From: Saprospiraceae bacterium
GTDB lineage: Bacteria > Bacteroidota > Bacteroidia > Chitinophagales > Saprospiraceae
Direction: 5' to 3'
Assembly: GCA_016717105.1 (NCBI GenBank)
Contig: JADKGF010000001.1
Location: 1-64,000, forward strand
DNA length: 64,000 bases
Shown here: positions 44,338 to 53,525 of the stretch, one piece after another
How the letters are laid out: every line of letters begins with the position of its first letter
How positions within the stretch are numbered: the stretch's first letter is position 1
Notes under the pieces: model-generated
Seen by the model: only the letters and a program-made list of their open reading frames with translations
Told to the model about the DNA's origin: nothing
The model's database searches: none
Made by a program: the position numbers and the translations under genes

Positions 44338-45684
44338 ATGAATAATAATTCAGACCTAAGAATGCCACCTATTTTTACTGACAATTTTGTGGTATTCGGT
44401 ATTCTTATGATTTTGCTGGCTTTTGTATTCTACACATCCTCCAGTCAAAGTACTTTTTGGAAAAAGTTTTACACAGTAATGCCTTCACTCTTGATGTGTT
44501 ATTTACTACCATCCATTCTAAGTTCATTAAACATTATATCTCCTGAATGGCATGCTGTCGATGATACAGGAAATTTTATTTTGGATGAAAACATGCAACC
44601 TACATCGGTCAAACTTTCTTTGTATCATGTTGCCAGTCGTTTATTATTGCCAGCAGCTTTAATCTTGTTAACACTGAGTATTGACATGAAAGCATTATTC
44701 GGCTTAGGCAACAAAGCGCTGATCATGTTCTTGACTGGTACTGTAGGCGTCATTTTAGGTGGTCCTATAGCTATGCTCATTACTTCATTTTTTGCGCCCG
44801 AAGTCGTAGGAGGTGCAGGTTTTGATGCCGTATGGAGAGGGCTATCTACTATCGCTGGGAGTTGGATAGGTGGCGGCGCAAATCAAACTGCCATGCTAGA
44901 GATTTATAAATACAATCAAGCAAATTACGGTGCTATGGTACTTGTGGACATCGTAGTTGCTAATATATGGATGGCAGTTTTACTTTATGGCATCGGGAAA
45001 AAAGAAAAAATTGACTCTTGGTTAAAAGCGGATAATACAGCAATAGATGAGCTAAAGGAAAAAGTTTCTAATTATACCGCTTCGATTAGCAAGATTCCTA
45101 CAGTCAGGGACTATATGATTTTATTAGGTGTTGTGTTTGGTGCCGTTGGTTTCTCACATTGGAGTAGCCTAGAGATACCGGACCTATTAACGTCTGTATT
45201 TCCAGCCTTTGGTGAGAAAGGCAGTATGTTGAGTACATTTACTGATAGCTTTTTTTGGATGGTAACAATAGCTACTGTAATAGGTGTACTGATGTCATTC
45301 ACATCAATGAAAACTTTTGAAGGAATAGGTGCCAGCAAAATAGGAAGTTTGCTCATTTATATCCTCGTAGCTACCATCGGTATGAAAATGGATTTAAATT
45401 CAATAATCAATAGTCCGGGACTGATCGTAGTAGGTTTAATTTGGATTTCTTTCCATGGAATATTATTAATAATCGTAGCAAAAATAATCAAGGCACCTTA
45501 CTTTTACCTTGCAGTCGGTAGCCAAGCAAATATCGGAGGTGCAGCTTCGGCCCCGATTGTAGCGTCTGCCTTCCACACTTCATTGGCTAGTGTCGGTGTG
45601 TTGCTTGCAATTTTTGGATACATAATAGGAACTTATGGTGCAATCTTGAGTGCTGTAATGATGGAAGCAATAGCGCCAAAATAA
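44338..45684 (+). CDS. DUF819 family membrane protein (putative permease)
   Basis: 448 aa with about 11 membrane helices (starting near 17-40, 45-65, 95-115, 125-150). Characteristic DUF819 segments: GSWIGGGANQTAMLEIY (near 178-194), MLSTFTDSFFWMV, and VGSQANIGGAASAPIVASAF near 395-414, which resemble the paired glycine-rich loops of sodium/solute carriers. Related YjcL proteins have no proven substrate. Monocistronic: the hairpin at 45686-45721 terminates it against the converging DUF3078 gene. Confidence 0.87.
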   Translation: MNNNSDLRMPPIFTDNFVVFGILMILLAFVFYTSSSQSTFWKKFYTVMPSLLMCYLLPSILSSLNIISPEWHAVDDTGNFILDENMQPTSVKLSLYHVASRLLLPAALILLTLSIDMKALFGLGNKALIMFLTGTVGVILGGPIAMLITSFFAPEVVGGAGFDAVWRGLSTIAGSWIGGGANQTAMLEIYKYNQANYGAMVLVDIVVANIWMAVLLYGIGKKEKIDSWLKADNTAIDELKEKVSNYTASISKIPTVRDYMILLGVVFGAVGFSHWSSLEIPDLLTSVFPAFGEKGSMLSTFTDSFFWMVTIATVIGVLMSFTSMKTFEGIGASKIGSLLIYILVATIGMKMDLNSIINSPGLIVVGLIWISFHGILLIIVAKIIKAPYFYLAVGSQANIGGAASAPIVASAFHTSLASVGVLLAIFGYIIGTYGAILSAVMMEAIAPK

Positions 45685-45685
45685 A

Positions 45686-45721
45686 GAAGCACGCCTGACC
45701 TTGTAGATCGAAGCGTGCTTC
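45686..45721. terminator. Bidirectional terminator hairpin
   Basis: GAAGCACGC (45686-45694) and GCGTGCTTC (45713-45721) form a perfect 9-bp stem with an 18-nt loop, directly after the DUF819 stop and before the converging DUF3078 end, followed by ATTTTATCT. It can serve both strands. Confidence 0.75.
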
Positions 45722-45742
45722 ATTTTATCTAGAGATGGTAAA

Positions 45743-46693
45743 TTATAGAGAATAAGAAAGTCCTAAGACATAAGCTGTCTGTAAGCCATTCTTGTCACCC
45801 AATAATACGCCTTCTTGAGGACTAAATCTCATGTTGTGAGTAAATCCTACACCAATACCATTGAATACTTTGAAATTAAAGCTATTTGTCCAAGTTCCAT
45901 TATGTAATGCTGGATCAGCACTTTTATAACTGAAAAATCCTGAAAGTTGTGAATCCCAAGTGATACCATTAGCAATCTTTGTGGTATATTTTCCAAGGAT
46001 TTTACATCCAAGTGATGGTGTAAATTTATCATCTGCATCAGAAAATACAATGTTATAGTTCAATGGATGGAATACAAATAAAAGGTTGTTCATTGGAGTA
46101 TAAGTGACTCCAACTCCCAAGTCCAAATATCCTGGATTATTGAAATTTTCAATAATTGAAGATCTATATTCACCCAATGCTGATGCAGCTAACTTAGAAG
46201 ACAATTTATAGCCAAAAAGTGAGTTGATATTCAACACATCTGTAACTGGTTGAAATTTAGGATCTGCAAGGTTTAATTCCTTTTCATTACCTAACTTCAA
46301 TTTTTGTAACCCAACTTGTATCTTTAAAGTGTTATTCCAAAAATACTTATCATGCATTTTGTTTGCAAATGCTCTAAAATCACCAGCTAAAACTGTAGTG
46401 GTAGAATTTCTAAGGTCCTTAACTGGTTCTGTAAAGTTTGCAGCTGAAAACCAATTGGATCTACCTGTCAAATTTGCACCGATCAAACCAGCAAAACCTT
46501 TTGTCCAGCCAGGAAAAGTTGCAATTTTAGCATTTACAGCATCGATCTCTGCTTTGATGGCATCGGCTTGTGCTACTACAGGAGCTGCTTTGGCTTCAAG
46601 ATCTGCTTTTTGTTTTTTCAAATCATCTAAGGTCTGCGCGCTTACTATCGAAAATGATAGTGCAAAAAATAAAAATGTTAAAATGTTTCTCAT
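45743..46693 (-). CDS. DUF3078 family outer-membrane-type protein
   Basis: 316 aa. Signal peptide MRNILTFLFFALSFSIVSAQ, then a short coiled coil (about 22-55; LDDLKKQKADLEAKAAPVVA), the GWTKGFAGLIGANLTGRSNWF segment typical of DUF3078, and beta-strands alternating every 10-12 residues to a C-terminal aromatic strand (AYVLGLSYSL), as in small outer-membrane beta barrels. Function unknown. It lies 31 nt after the MscS-like gene. Confidence 0.85.
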   Translation of the reverse strand: MRNILTFLFFALSFSIVSAQTLDDLKKQKADLEAKAAPVVAQADAIKAEIDAVNAKIATFPGWTKGFAGLIGANLTGRSNWFSAANFTEPVKDLRNSTTTVLAGDFRAFANKMHDKYFWNNTLKIQVGLQKLKLGNEKELNLADPKFQPVTDVLNINSLFGYKLSSKLAASALGEYRSSIIENFNNPGYLDLGVGVTYTPMNNLLFVFHPLNYNIVFSDADDKFTPSLGCKILGKYTTKIANGITWDSQLSGFFSYKSADPALHNGTWTNSFNFKVFNGIGVGFTHNMRFSPQEGVLLGDKNGLQTAYVLGLSYSL

Positions 46694-46724
46694 GAAATAA
46701 AATGAATTTAAATTGGTTAACTAA

Positions 46725-47558
46725 TTATTTGTGATGAATCTCAATATTATCCAAAAGGATTTTATTGAGTGGAATTATTACATCTTTCTGTCCAGTATCA
46801 AGTGTGACGGATGACTTATCTACGTTAGAAATAGTGCCTGTGACGCCATTAAGTGTGACCTTGTCACCGATATTCAGTTTATCTTTGGTATAATAAGATG
46901 CAAGAAAAGAAGCCACAAGATCTTTTGAAGCTAGGCCATATCCGATAGAAAATGCCAATACAGCACCACCAATGATGATCGAGATATTCTGTGCAAAAAA
47001 GTCGGTGTTGATCTGTGCTTGTGATAATGCCACAATGATGACATTGATAAAAATAAAATAAAAAACAAAATAGCCTATAATATTGGCCGATGGCATACCT
47101 ATCGACTTACAAGTTGTAGTCACCACATTTTTGAGTGTGTCAGCAAGCAAGATACCAGCTATCAATATTACAAAAGCAGCAATCAGGTTCGGTACAAATT
47201 TGATGACATCCTGTATAAGCTCAGCAAGAACCGGCATGTCTAAAACACCGACAGCTGTCATGATAAAAATTAGCATCATCATATAATAGACCATCTTACC
47301 AGCTATATTACTGAGCTTTATTTCTATGTTATTGTTTGCAAGAATGTCTATTTCATTTAATTTATCACCCAATTTGTCCACTTTAGCCTTCTGCAGTGTT
47401 CCGACAATCACTTTTTTTACAATCTTCGAAACTATCATTCCCGCAAGCAAAATAAATGCTGCAGTTATAAATTTGGGTATAGCCGTCACCATACCTAAGA
47501 GCATATCTGATAATGCTTTTTGGATATCCTGACTGAAGATTAAAGTGAATAATTGCAT
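46725..47558 (-). CDS. Small-conductance mechanosensitive channel family protein (MscS-like)
   Basis: 277 aa. Four to five membrane helices (about 15-45, 85-105, 115-145, 160-180, 195-215) carry the conserved TM-helix repeats seen in proteins of the MscS_TM type (KIVKKVIVGTLQKAKVDKLG and the second IGMPSANIIGYFVFYFIFIN). The final part KLNIGDKVTLNGVTGTISNV is the beta domain of MscS; the alpha/beta cytoplasmic vestibule domain is absent. A turgor or solute-release role is inferred. The ATG overlaps the end of the upstream 84-aa gene by 19 nt. Confidence 0.83.
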   Translation of the reverse strand: MQLFTLIFSQDIQKALSDMLLGMVTAIPKFITAAFILLAGMIVSKIVKKVIVGTLQKAKVDKLGDKLNEIDILANNNIEIKLSNIAGKMVYYMMMLIFIMTAVGVLDMPVLAELIQDVIKFVPNLIAAFVILIAGILLADTLKNVVTTTCKSIGMPSANIIGYFVFYFIFINVIIVALSQAQINTDFFAQNISIIIGGAVLAFSIGYGLASKDLVASFLASYYTKDKLNIGDKVTLNGVTGTISNVDKSSVTLDTGQKDVIIPLNKILLDNIEIHHK

Positions 47559-47794
47559 GTTTTATAAATATATTTATTTGGGTATTTTTTTTGTTTTTTA
47601 TCTTTTGCACCTGGTGATGTCAGATCAAATGACTTTAATACCTGACCAGCACTCGGCAAATAAAGTTCGATAAGATGCCCTATAAAACCAAACAATCCGA
47701 TATTAGCTGATATCTTCTTTTTGGTCTTTTCGCTGGCATTGCCCCGTTCTTTTATATAAATTTCCTCTAATTCTTTAAAACTATTTTTTGTCAC
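47540..47794 (-). CDS. Small protein of unknown function (84 aa)
   Basis: 84 aa: a charged N-terminus (SFKELEEIYIKERGNASEKT), a middle hydrophobic segment (NIGLFGFIGHLIELYLPSAG, about 30-49) and a Lys-rich tail. It overlaps the start of the MscS-like gene by 19 nt and begins 26 nt after the ECF sigma gene, so it belongs to that transcript. It may be a membrane-associated accessory or anti-sigma-like protein; no family recognised. Confidence 0.65.
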   Translation of the reverse strand: MTKNSFKELEEIYIKERGNASEKTKKKISANIGLFGFIGHLIELYLPSAGQVLKSFDLTSPGAKDKKQKKYPNKYIYKTCNYSL

Positions 47795-47820
47795 TTTCTA
47801 CATTTTTAATAACCCTAAAA

Positions 47821-48372
47821 TTAACCTGACCGACTGTAATTTTCTTGATAGATCTTTAAGAAGCGTTCCTTCGCTCGAAGTATCTTCATTTTTACGGCAC
47901 TTTCTGTTTTTTCCATCACATCACATATTTCTTTTATAGACAGATCATCCTGATATTTCATCATTAAGATACTCTTATCTTCGACGTTCATAAGTCCCAA
48001 AACTTGCTTGAGCCTAAAAACATTGGTTTCCATAATTTCCGCATCTAGCATGCCATCATCTTCCAAGTCCAATTTTGTATTGTCTTCTAGGGATACAATG
48101 ATCTCCTTTTTTCCTTTTCTGATGATATCAATACAATAATTATACGTTACCGAATACAGCCAAGTCGAAAACTTAGATTTACCACTGAATTTTGAAATAC
48201 TTAATAACACTTTTACAAAAATTTCTTGTGTGGCATCTTCTGCTAGTTCGCTTTCTTTGAGCATAGATATACACTTCGAATATACTTTATTTGTATATCT
48301 GTCATAAAGCAAATTAAAATAATTTACATTCTGTGTTAGAAGGTATTGCTCTAATGCTTCTTCGTCACTCAT
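47821..48372 (-). CDS. ECF-type RNA polymerase sigma factor
   Basis: 183 aa from ATG 48372 (MSDEEALEQY, the typical start); an in-frame ATG at 48423 would add 17 residues. Region 2 (YDRYTNKVYSKCISML, DATQEIFVKVL and FSTWLYSVTYNYCIDIIRKG) binds core and the -10 element; region 4 (MMKYQDDLSIKEICDVMEKT, ESAVKMKILRAKERF) binds -35. No anti-sigma gene is recognised downstream, only the small 84-aa protein, the MscS-like channel and the DUF3078 protein. A housekeeping-type promoter at 48492-48523 drives it, and the HtrA gene is divergent. Confidence 0.92.
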   Translation of the reverse strand: MSDEEALEQYLLTQNVNYFNLLYDRYTNKVYSKCISMLKESELAEDATQEIFVKVLLSISKFSGKSKFSTWLYSVTYNYCIDIIRKGKKEIIVSLEDNTKLDLEDDGMLDAEIMETNVFRLKQVLGLMNVEDKSILMMKYQDDLSIKEICDVMEKTESAVKMKILRAKERFLKIYQENYSRSG

Positions 48373-48491
48373 CGTTTTGTACGAAGAGTGGGTTATTATG
48401 GGATTAAGAAGATTAATTATCAATATAAAACCTCATTTAGTTTTAAAGGGATACTTATTACGTATTGACGTATTTAATTAAAAAAGTTTCG

Positions 48492-48523
48492 CAAATGTAC
48501 GTGAAAAAGTGAAATAATGACAA
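48492..48523 (-). promoter_or_regulatory. Promoter of the ECF sigma operon
   Basis: Minus strand: TTG (48523-48521), 21-nt spacer, TACATTTG (48499-48492), then C. Good consensus. Leader of about 120 nt to ATG 48372. Confidence 0.55.
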
Positions 48524-48666
48524 AATTTTCGTCAAGTCCTAATAATCAGGCTTGTCTGTAAACTTTTATGCTAAATAAAATACCGCTGTTAAGATTGTGT
48601 TAAAAGTAATAACCACTATAATCCAAAGGAAATCTGAAACGTTTTAACTAAATAAATTTGAAACCG

Positions 48667-49845
48667 ATGAGATTATTCATTCAATTACTTGCAGCTGGTG
48701 TCACAGGAGGACTGATTGTGTTGGGTGGCTCAAATATATTATTTCCACATAACCAAAAGGAAGCTTCTATACGATATGATGCCCAACCTACTTTTGCATC
48801 TAATCAATCAGCAAGTGTTTATAGCATGCCAAATGATTTCGTAGAAAGTGCAAAAAAATCGACTGGTTCTGTAGTCCATATTTATGCAGAAGAAAGTGAA
48901 GATCAGGTAATTAACCGCAGAAAAAGCAGAAGGTCTGATCCTTTTTCTGACTTTTTTGGTTTTGAAGATTTTTTTGGTGGTGGCAATTTTTATGCACCAA
49001 AAAACGGTAGTGGATCGGGCGTAATCTACTCCGCAGACGGGTATATCATTACGAATAATCACGTAGTCGGTTTTGCGGATAAAATTACGGTCACCGACCA
49101 TGAAGGCAAAAAATATAATGCACGAAAAGTAGGTACCGATGAATCGACAGATCTTGCTGTGATAAAAGTAGAAGGTGTGAAAGCTTTTGTACCGATGCAT
49201 TTGGGTGATTCAGAGAAAGTGAATGTGGGAGAATGGGTACTTGCCGTGGGTAATCCGTTCGGTTATCTTACATCTACTGTGACGGCAGGAATCGTGAGTG
49301 CTAAAGGGCGATCTTTAGATATTATTCAAAATGATAAAAAAATAGAAGAGTTCATCCAAACAGATGCAGCTATTAATCCTGGTAATAGTGGCGGTGCATT
49401 GGTTAATCTCCAAGGTGAACTTATAGGTATCAACACTGCAATTGCAACACCTACAGGTGTATTTGCTGGTTATTCATTTGCCATTCCATCGAAAATAGTC
49501 AAAAAAGTAGCTTCTGATATCATAGAAAAAGGTGGAAATATAGAAAGGACCAATCTGGGCGTTGGTGGTTATGATGTCAATGAAGATCTGGTAAAGGAAT
49601 TTAAACTCGATATTAAAAATAAAAAAGGGTTTTATATCGAAGAAGTAGAAAAGAGAAGCGCCGCTCAAATGGGTGGATTATTGCCAGGTGACATCATCAT
49701 TGGGATAAATAATATGCCTGTAGAAAATTATGATGATATCGAAAAGCACATGAAATACAATAAAGTTGGAGATAAGGTAAATATAAGAGTAAACAGAAGT
49801 GGTAAAGAGATAACTATTCCTTTACAATTAAGAAAGAGTTTTTGA
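48667..49845 (+). CDS. HtrA/DegP-family periplasmic serine protease
   Basis: 392 aa from ATG 48667; a TTG 9 nt upstream is less likely. A signal anchor (about 5-25), an acidic linker, then a trypsin-like domain with catalytic His132 (TNNHVVGF), Asp162 (ESTDLAVIKV) and Ser241 (NPGNSGGAL), followed by a single PDZ domain (about 300-390; GFYIEEVEKRSAAQMGGLLP). Many Bacteroidota relatives have two PDZ domains; this one ends at RKSF. A DFFGFEDFFGGG-rich LA loop (about 92-106) is present. It degrades or refolds damaged envelope proteins. It is divergent from the ECF sigma gene and ends in a strong terminator. Confidence 0.94.
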   Translation: MRLFIQLLAAGVTGGLIVLGGSNILFPHNQKEASIRYDAQPTFASNQSASVYSMPNDFVESAKKSTGSVVHIYAEESEDQVINRRKSRRSDPFSDFFGFEDFFGGGNFYAPKNGSGSGVIYSADGYIITNNHVVGFADKITVTDHEGKKYNARKVGTDESTDLAVIKVEGVKAFVPMHLGDSEKVNVGEWVLAVGNPFGYLTSTVTAGIVSAKGRSLDIIQNDKKIEEFIQTDAAINPGNSGGALVNLQGELIGINTAIATPTGVFAGYSFAIPSKIVKKVASDIIEKGGNIERTNLGVGGYDVNEDLVKEFKLDIKNKKGFYIEEVEKRSAAQMGGLLPGDIIIGINNMPVENYDDIEKHMKYNKVGDKVNIRVNRSGKEITIPLQLRKSF

Positions 49846-49907
49846 GTTTTGAAGTTTTAAATTTTTTGTTGGTTAAATAAAAGTTGGTTTTTCGTTTTGT
49901 TTTGATT

Positions 49908-49942
49908 CGTCTGCTCTGTCCAAAAAGAGCAGACGTTTTTTT
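49908..49942 (+). terminator. Intrinsic terminator of the HtrA gene
   Basis: CGTCTGCTCT (49908-49917) pairs perfectly with AGAGCAGACG (49926-49935) over an 8-nt loop, followed by seven T. It lies 62 nt after the HtrA stop; classic rho-independent structure. Confidence 0.9.
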
Positions 49943-49967
49943 GTCTGTTACTTGTTAAGTCCTATTT

Positions 49968-50414
49968 TCAGGTTAAAAATATTTTTCCATTCCACCAGTC
50001 TTTTTCAATCGTGGCATTATTCTTTTTATAAAATTCAAGGCCAATATTATTCCAATCCAATACTTGCCACTTCGTCATATTGGCACCCAAGTTTTTAGCT
50101 TCCATAATATAAGCGTCAAACAGCTTCTGACCGATTCCAAATTTTCTGAAGCCTGGCTGGACATAAAAATCTTCCAAATATAGACACTTACCTTTCCAAG
50201 TGGAAAATGTCATATAAAATATAGCGATCCCAACCACATTATCATTTTGGGTGGCTACAAAACCATCGATTAGTGATTCGGTATATGCTTCTATATATTC
50301 ATTTACAGATATAATTAATGCTTCTGGTTCTTTTTCGAAAACAGCCAGTTCGTGCACTAAATTATACACGTCTTGCATGTCATCTACTGTGACTTTTCTT
50401 ATTACTATGTCCAT
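49968..50414 (-). CDS. GNAT family N-acetyltransferase
   Basis: 148 aa, a single GNAT domain. YLEDFYVQPGFRKFGIGQKL (about 84-103) holds the acetyl-CoA pyrophosphate-binding motif A (R/QxxGxG/A), and WNNIGLEFYKKNNATIEKDW (about 123-142) the C-terminal motif B. The layout is of the spermidine/amino-acid acetyltransferase branch (SSAT-like). Acceptor unknown. It stands alone, head-on to the HtrA terminator. Confidence 0.9.
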   Translation of the reverse strand: MDIVIRKVTVDDMQDVYNLVHELAVFEKEPEALIISVNEYIEAYTESLIDGFVATQNDNVVGIAIFYMTFSTWKGKCLYLEDFYVQPGFRKFGIGQKLFDAYIMEAKNLGANMTKWQVLDWNNIGLEFYKKNNATIEKDWWNGKIFLT

Positions 50415-50459
50415 TAGTATGATTTAATGAGGACGAAATTATTCAAAATTATATTATGG

Positions 50460-51080
50460 TCAATACTTTTTTACTAAGTTTTTGAGACCTTCTATTGTTT
50501 TCGGAGGACCCGATGTAAGACTTTCATTTACCAACCATATTGGTACGTTGCCTCCCGGATCCATATATCCGTGATGCGTGACCAACAATTTACCGTTATT
50601 CGTTTTTACAATTTCCCAACCACCTGATATATTCTTAATAAGTGATGCATTCTGATGCAAATCAGGTATAGGATAAGAGAAATATTCAGTAGTAACTGTT
50701 ATTTTTCCCATATATTCATTGTAGTTTATTGTGCCTTTTATAGTAGTAATCCTATCTTCAAAAGGAAATGGCAAATCATACTCCAAGAGATAGATTGCTT
50801 CATTTGAATTGATTTTTTTTAGTAAACTCACACGTTTCACCTTGTCATACCATTGGTGCATGTGCTCTACATCCTTCAAGATATTATACACAGATTGCAA
50901 ATCTTCATTGAGTTCTGTCTGAATTTTAAATTGTTTACATTCCAAATTCTCCACATCTTTCATCCAAAGTGTGTATGCTGTATTTTGCTTATGCAACTTC
51001 CATTGGGATTGAGCGTTCAGATTTCTATCGAACAAACCTAAAACCAATATCCAGATAATAACACAAAACTTAATACTCAC
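50460..51080 (-). CDS. Secreted START-domain protein
   Basis: 206 aa. Signal peptide about 1-24 (LGLFDRNLNAQ); then a START/Bet v1-like fold: WKLHKQNTAYTLWMKDVENL, YNILKDVEHMHQWYDKVKRV, FPFEDRITTIKGTINY and SGGWEIVKTNNGKLLVTHHG. START domains bind lipids or other hydrophobic ligands in a groove. Here it would act in the periplasm. It begins 2 nt after the SdrD_B/T9SS gene, so both are one transcript. Confidence 0.82.
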   Translation of the reverse strand: MSIKFCVIIWILVLGLFDRNLNAQSQWKLHKQNTAYTLWMKDVENLECKQFKIQTELNEDLQSVYNILKDVEHMHQWYDKVKRVSLLKKINSNEAIYLLEYDLPFPFEDRITTIKGTINYNEYMGKITVTTEYFSYPIPDLHQNASLIKNISGGWEIVKTNNGKLLVTHHGYMDPGGNVPIWLVNESLTSGPPKTIEGLKNLVKKY

Positions 51081-51082
51081 GA

Positions 51083-53119
51083 TTATTTTACAACATTGAA
51101 TGCCTGTGAAGAAACCACTTTCCCATCTACAAATAATATTGCTCTATAGCTGCCCTGAGGAAAATTTTGAACATTTATTTCTGATTGACCTTTATTAAAT
51201 GAATATTCGCCTACGATCTTCCCAATTGAATTATATATTCTTATCATTCCGGTATCGGGAATTGATATTACCACAGACTCTGATGCTGGATTTGGTGATA
51301 TTTTTAATTCAGCTTGTCTTTCGGTTCTGAATACTGATGCTAAAGGGCTAACTTGCCTCTTTCCATCATAATCCACAGCTATTATTTTGTAAATATTCTG
51401 ACCACTTTCAGTAGCTAAATCTTCATAACTATATGACCTTTCTTTTGAGAACCCGAAAGCAGCTACTTCTCCACATTCGCGCCATTGATTATTTTCATGT
51501 TCATATTTTGCTATAAGATAATGACTTACATTGATCTCAGATGCTACCGTCCAAGACACAAGATTGGATGTTGCTGTTGATTTCACACTGATATCCTTCC
51601 AAAAAACAGGTAAAACCGCATAAGTAGTTCCGGCATCTATATTTCGCATCGTATCACAAGGGCCCACAATGAAAAAATTGGTTGTTCCGTCACCGAATGC
51701 CCCTGTGACATCAGAATCAACAGTTTGTATCCCAGCAAAAGGTGTTGTAAATGTAAGTGCAGGAACAGAAAAATACTTAATAAAATACTCGCCCGGACGC
51801 ACCTGATCAAAAAAACAAAATCCTGATTCGTCAGTGAGCGTATGTGCCACTACAGAACCATCGGGATAACATAAATGTGCCGTTATACCAGACATCACCA
51901 CTTCAGTATTTTCTCTCAATCCATCTTGTGACGAATCTAGCCAAACCACACCTGAAATATAAGCTGGACAAAAAAGACCTGTGTTTATATGGCAAAAATT
52001 GTCACCACTTTTTAGCACTCGATGGTTTGTAATTAATCGAGACCCAGAAAGAAAATAATGGTTATATGTATCTGGATTGGATGTAGCAAATGGCAAACCC
52101 GGCATCAAATGCGTGATGGAATTTATAACTACTTCAGAATAATAAATACCCGGCGGAACACAAAATTCATAATATCCGTCATTGCTCGGGCTATCAGGTT
52201 GATGTGCTGTTATCTTAGTGTCAAAAATTATAGAATCTTGTCCATCTATTTTCCATAATCTAACCTCCAACCCATTTACACCATTTTCCTCGGAGTCTAT
52301 AGAGTCACTCACATTGCCATCATAGTAAATGATACCACATATCTTGGCGCATATATAAAATCCTGCATCTAAATCAAAAACATTTGCTGTTGGGGATAAA
52401 TTAAACGCATCTGTGGTGAAATCACCATTTGCATCTGTAATATTACTGTTTATGTGAGTATCGCTCGAATTAATTATGGTTTTTTGATATCCAGAAGGTG
52501 GGATAAATCGTATGAAATAATCACCTGGAATCAAATTATTAAATAAATAAATGCCATTTGATGTAGTTGTGGTAGTTTGAATAATACTTGATGAATATAC
52601 ATTTACCAACTCTACTTCTACGTTTGGTATTCCGGGTTCGTTGATTTCCTGTAGTCCATTTCCATTCAGGTCATCCCATACCTTATCGCCTACTGAACCT
52701 AGAATAGCCAAGCCAGCATGGATTTCAAGGCTTTCGTCCACAAGAGAAAAACAATCAGAATATCCTGTCGATGCGACTTGATTGTCTGTAGAAGGATCTA
52801 AAATAGTAAATGAATAGAAACTATTAATACCCGACGTACTCACAAAGATTTTATAATTTTCATTTGGAATACCAGAAAAAGTAAACGAACCATCATTTTG
52901 TGTAAGTACAGCATCGGTAAATTGACCTGTACACGTAAACAAAAATACTGGTATCTGAGGGAATACATCTTCTCCCTGATCGATCATACCATTTATATTT
53001 TCATCATGCCAAACTATTCCACTGACTGATCCTGAAACAGTGTGTGATCTTGATTCAAAATTTTTGGCTTGTAATAACGTACAATACAAAATAAATGAAC
53101 ATAACAAAAAGTACTTCAT
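51083..53119 (-). CDS. SdrD_B repeat surface protein with T9SS sorting domain
   Basis: 678 aa. Signal peptide ending LLQAKN. Four SdrD_B-like beta-sandwich repeats, each opening with G.VW.D.N.NG..: SVSGIVWHDENINGMIDQGE (about 30-49), VGDKVWDDLNGNGLQ (about 142), ICGIIYYDGNVSDSIDSEEN (about 260), ISGVVWLDSSQDGLRENTE (about 395). Their D-x-D/N residues bind calcium in relatives. A fibronectin-like segment follows (about 510-600), then a type A T9SS domain (LKISPNPASESVVIS to SSQAFNVVK). Likely a cell-surface adhesin or stalk. START protein downstream by 2 nt. Confidence 0.87.
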   Translation of the reverse strand: MKYFLLCSFILYCTLLQAKNFESRSHTVSGSVSGIVWHDENINGMIDQGEDVFPQIPVFLFTCTGQFTDAVLTQNDGSFTFSGIPNENYKIFVSTSGINSFYSFTILDPSTDNQVASTGYSDCFSLVDESLEIHAGLAILGSVGDKVWDDLNGNGLQEINEPGIPNVEVELVNVYSSSIIQTTTTTSNGIYLFNNLIPGDYFIRFIPPSGYQKTIINSSDTHINSNITDANGDFTTDAFNLSPTANVFDLDAGFYICAKICGIIYYDGNVSDSIDSEENGVNGLEVRLWKIDGQDSIIFDTKITAHQPDSPSNDGYYEFCVPPGIYYSEVVINSITHLMPGLPFATSNPDTYNHYFLSGSRLITNHRVLKSGDNFCHINTGLFCPAYISGVVWLDSSQDGLRENTEVVMSGITAHLCYPDGSVVAHTLTDESGFCFFDQVRPGEYFIKYFSVPALTFTTPFAGIQTVDSDVTGAFGDGTTNFFIVGPCDTMRNIDAGTTYAVLPVFWKDISVKSTATSNLVSWTVASEINVSHYLIAKYEHENNQWRECGEVAAFGFSKERSYSYEDLATESGQNIYKIIAVDYDGKRQVSPLASVFRTERQAELKISPNPASESVVISIPDTGMIRIYNSIGKIVGEYSFNKGQSEINVQNFPQGSYRAILFVDGKVVSSQAFNVVK

Positions 53120-53525
53120 TTTTAATCGGTTTTGGTAATTAAGGTGCTGACAGAAGCTTGGGATTTTTCTATCTGACTACAAACTTAAGCCTTTTTGATG
53201 TGAACTTGGTGATAATGTGTTAGTTAATTTTACTCCAAATTGACATATTATTTTACGTAATTTATTGTAAATTAGAATATTACAAACTCATTACAATTCA
53301 TTTGGATGTATAATAATAAGATAATTAATGGATAATAGAAATTTCAAATCACACATTGCTATCTTTTATAATTTTAAGATACGTATTACATGTTTTTATA
53401 CCACAATGCATCAATGGTAATTTTTTGTTATACCCTTTTTGCTTAAAGTTGTTGTAATCCTGCAATTTCTCATACTATTTACTGACCTTTGTGGCTGCTG
53501 GTAAACTTTCAAACATCACAAGCGT
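53120..53525. other. Divergent AT-rich intergenic region
   Basis: About 400 nt between the SdrD_B/T9SS gene (minus) and purL (plus). A TAAGTTTG -7-like element on the minus strand at 53180-53187 could serve the T9SS gene; an ACGT-centred 8-bp palindrome TTACGTAA is at 53253-53260. No convincing purL promoter, riboswitch or RNA gene was seen. Confidence 0.35.
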
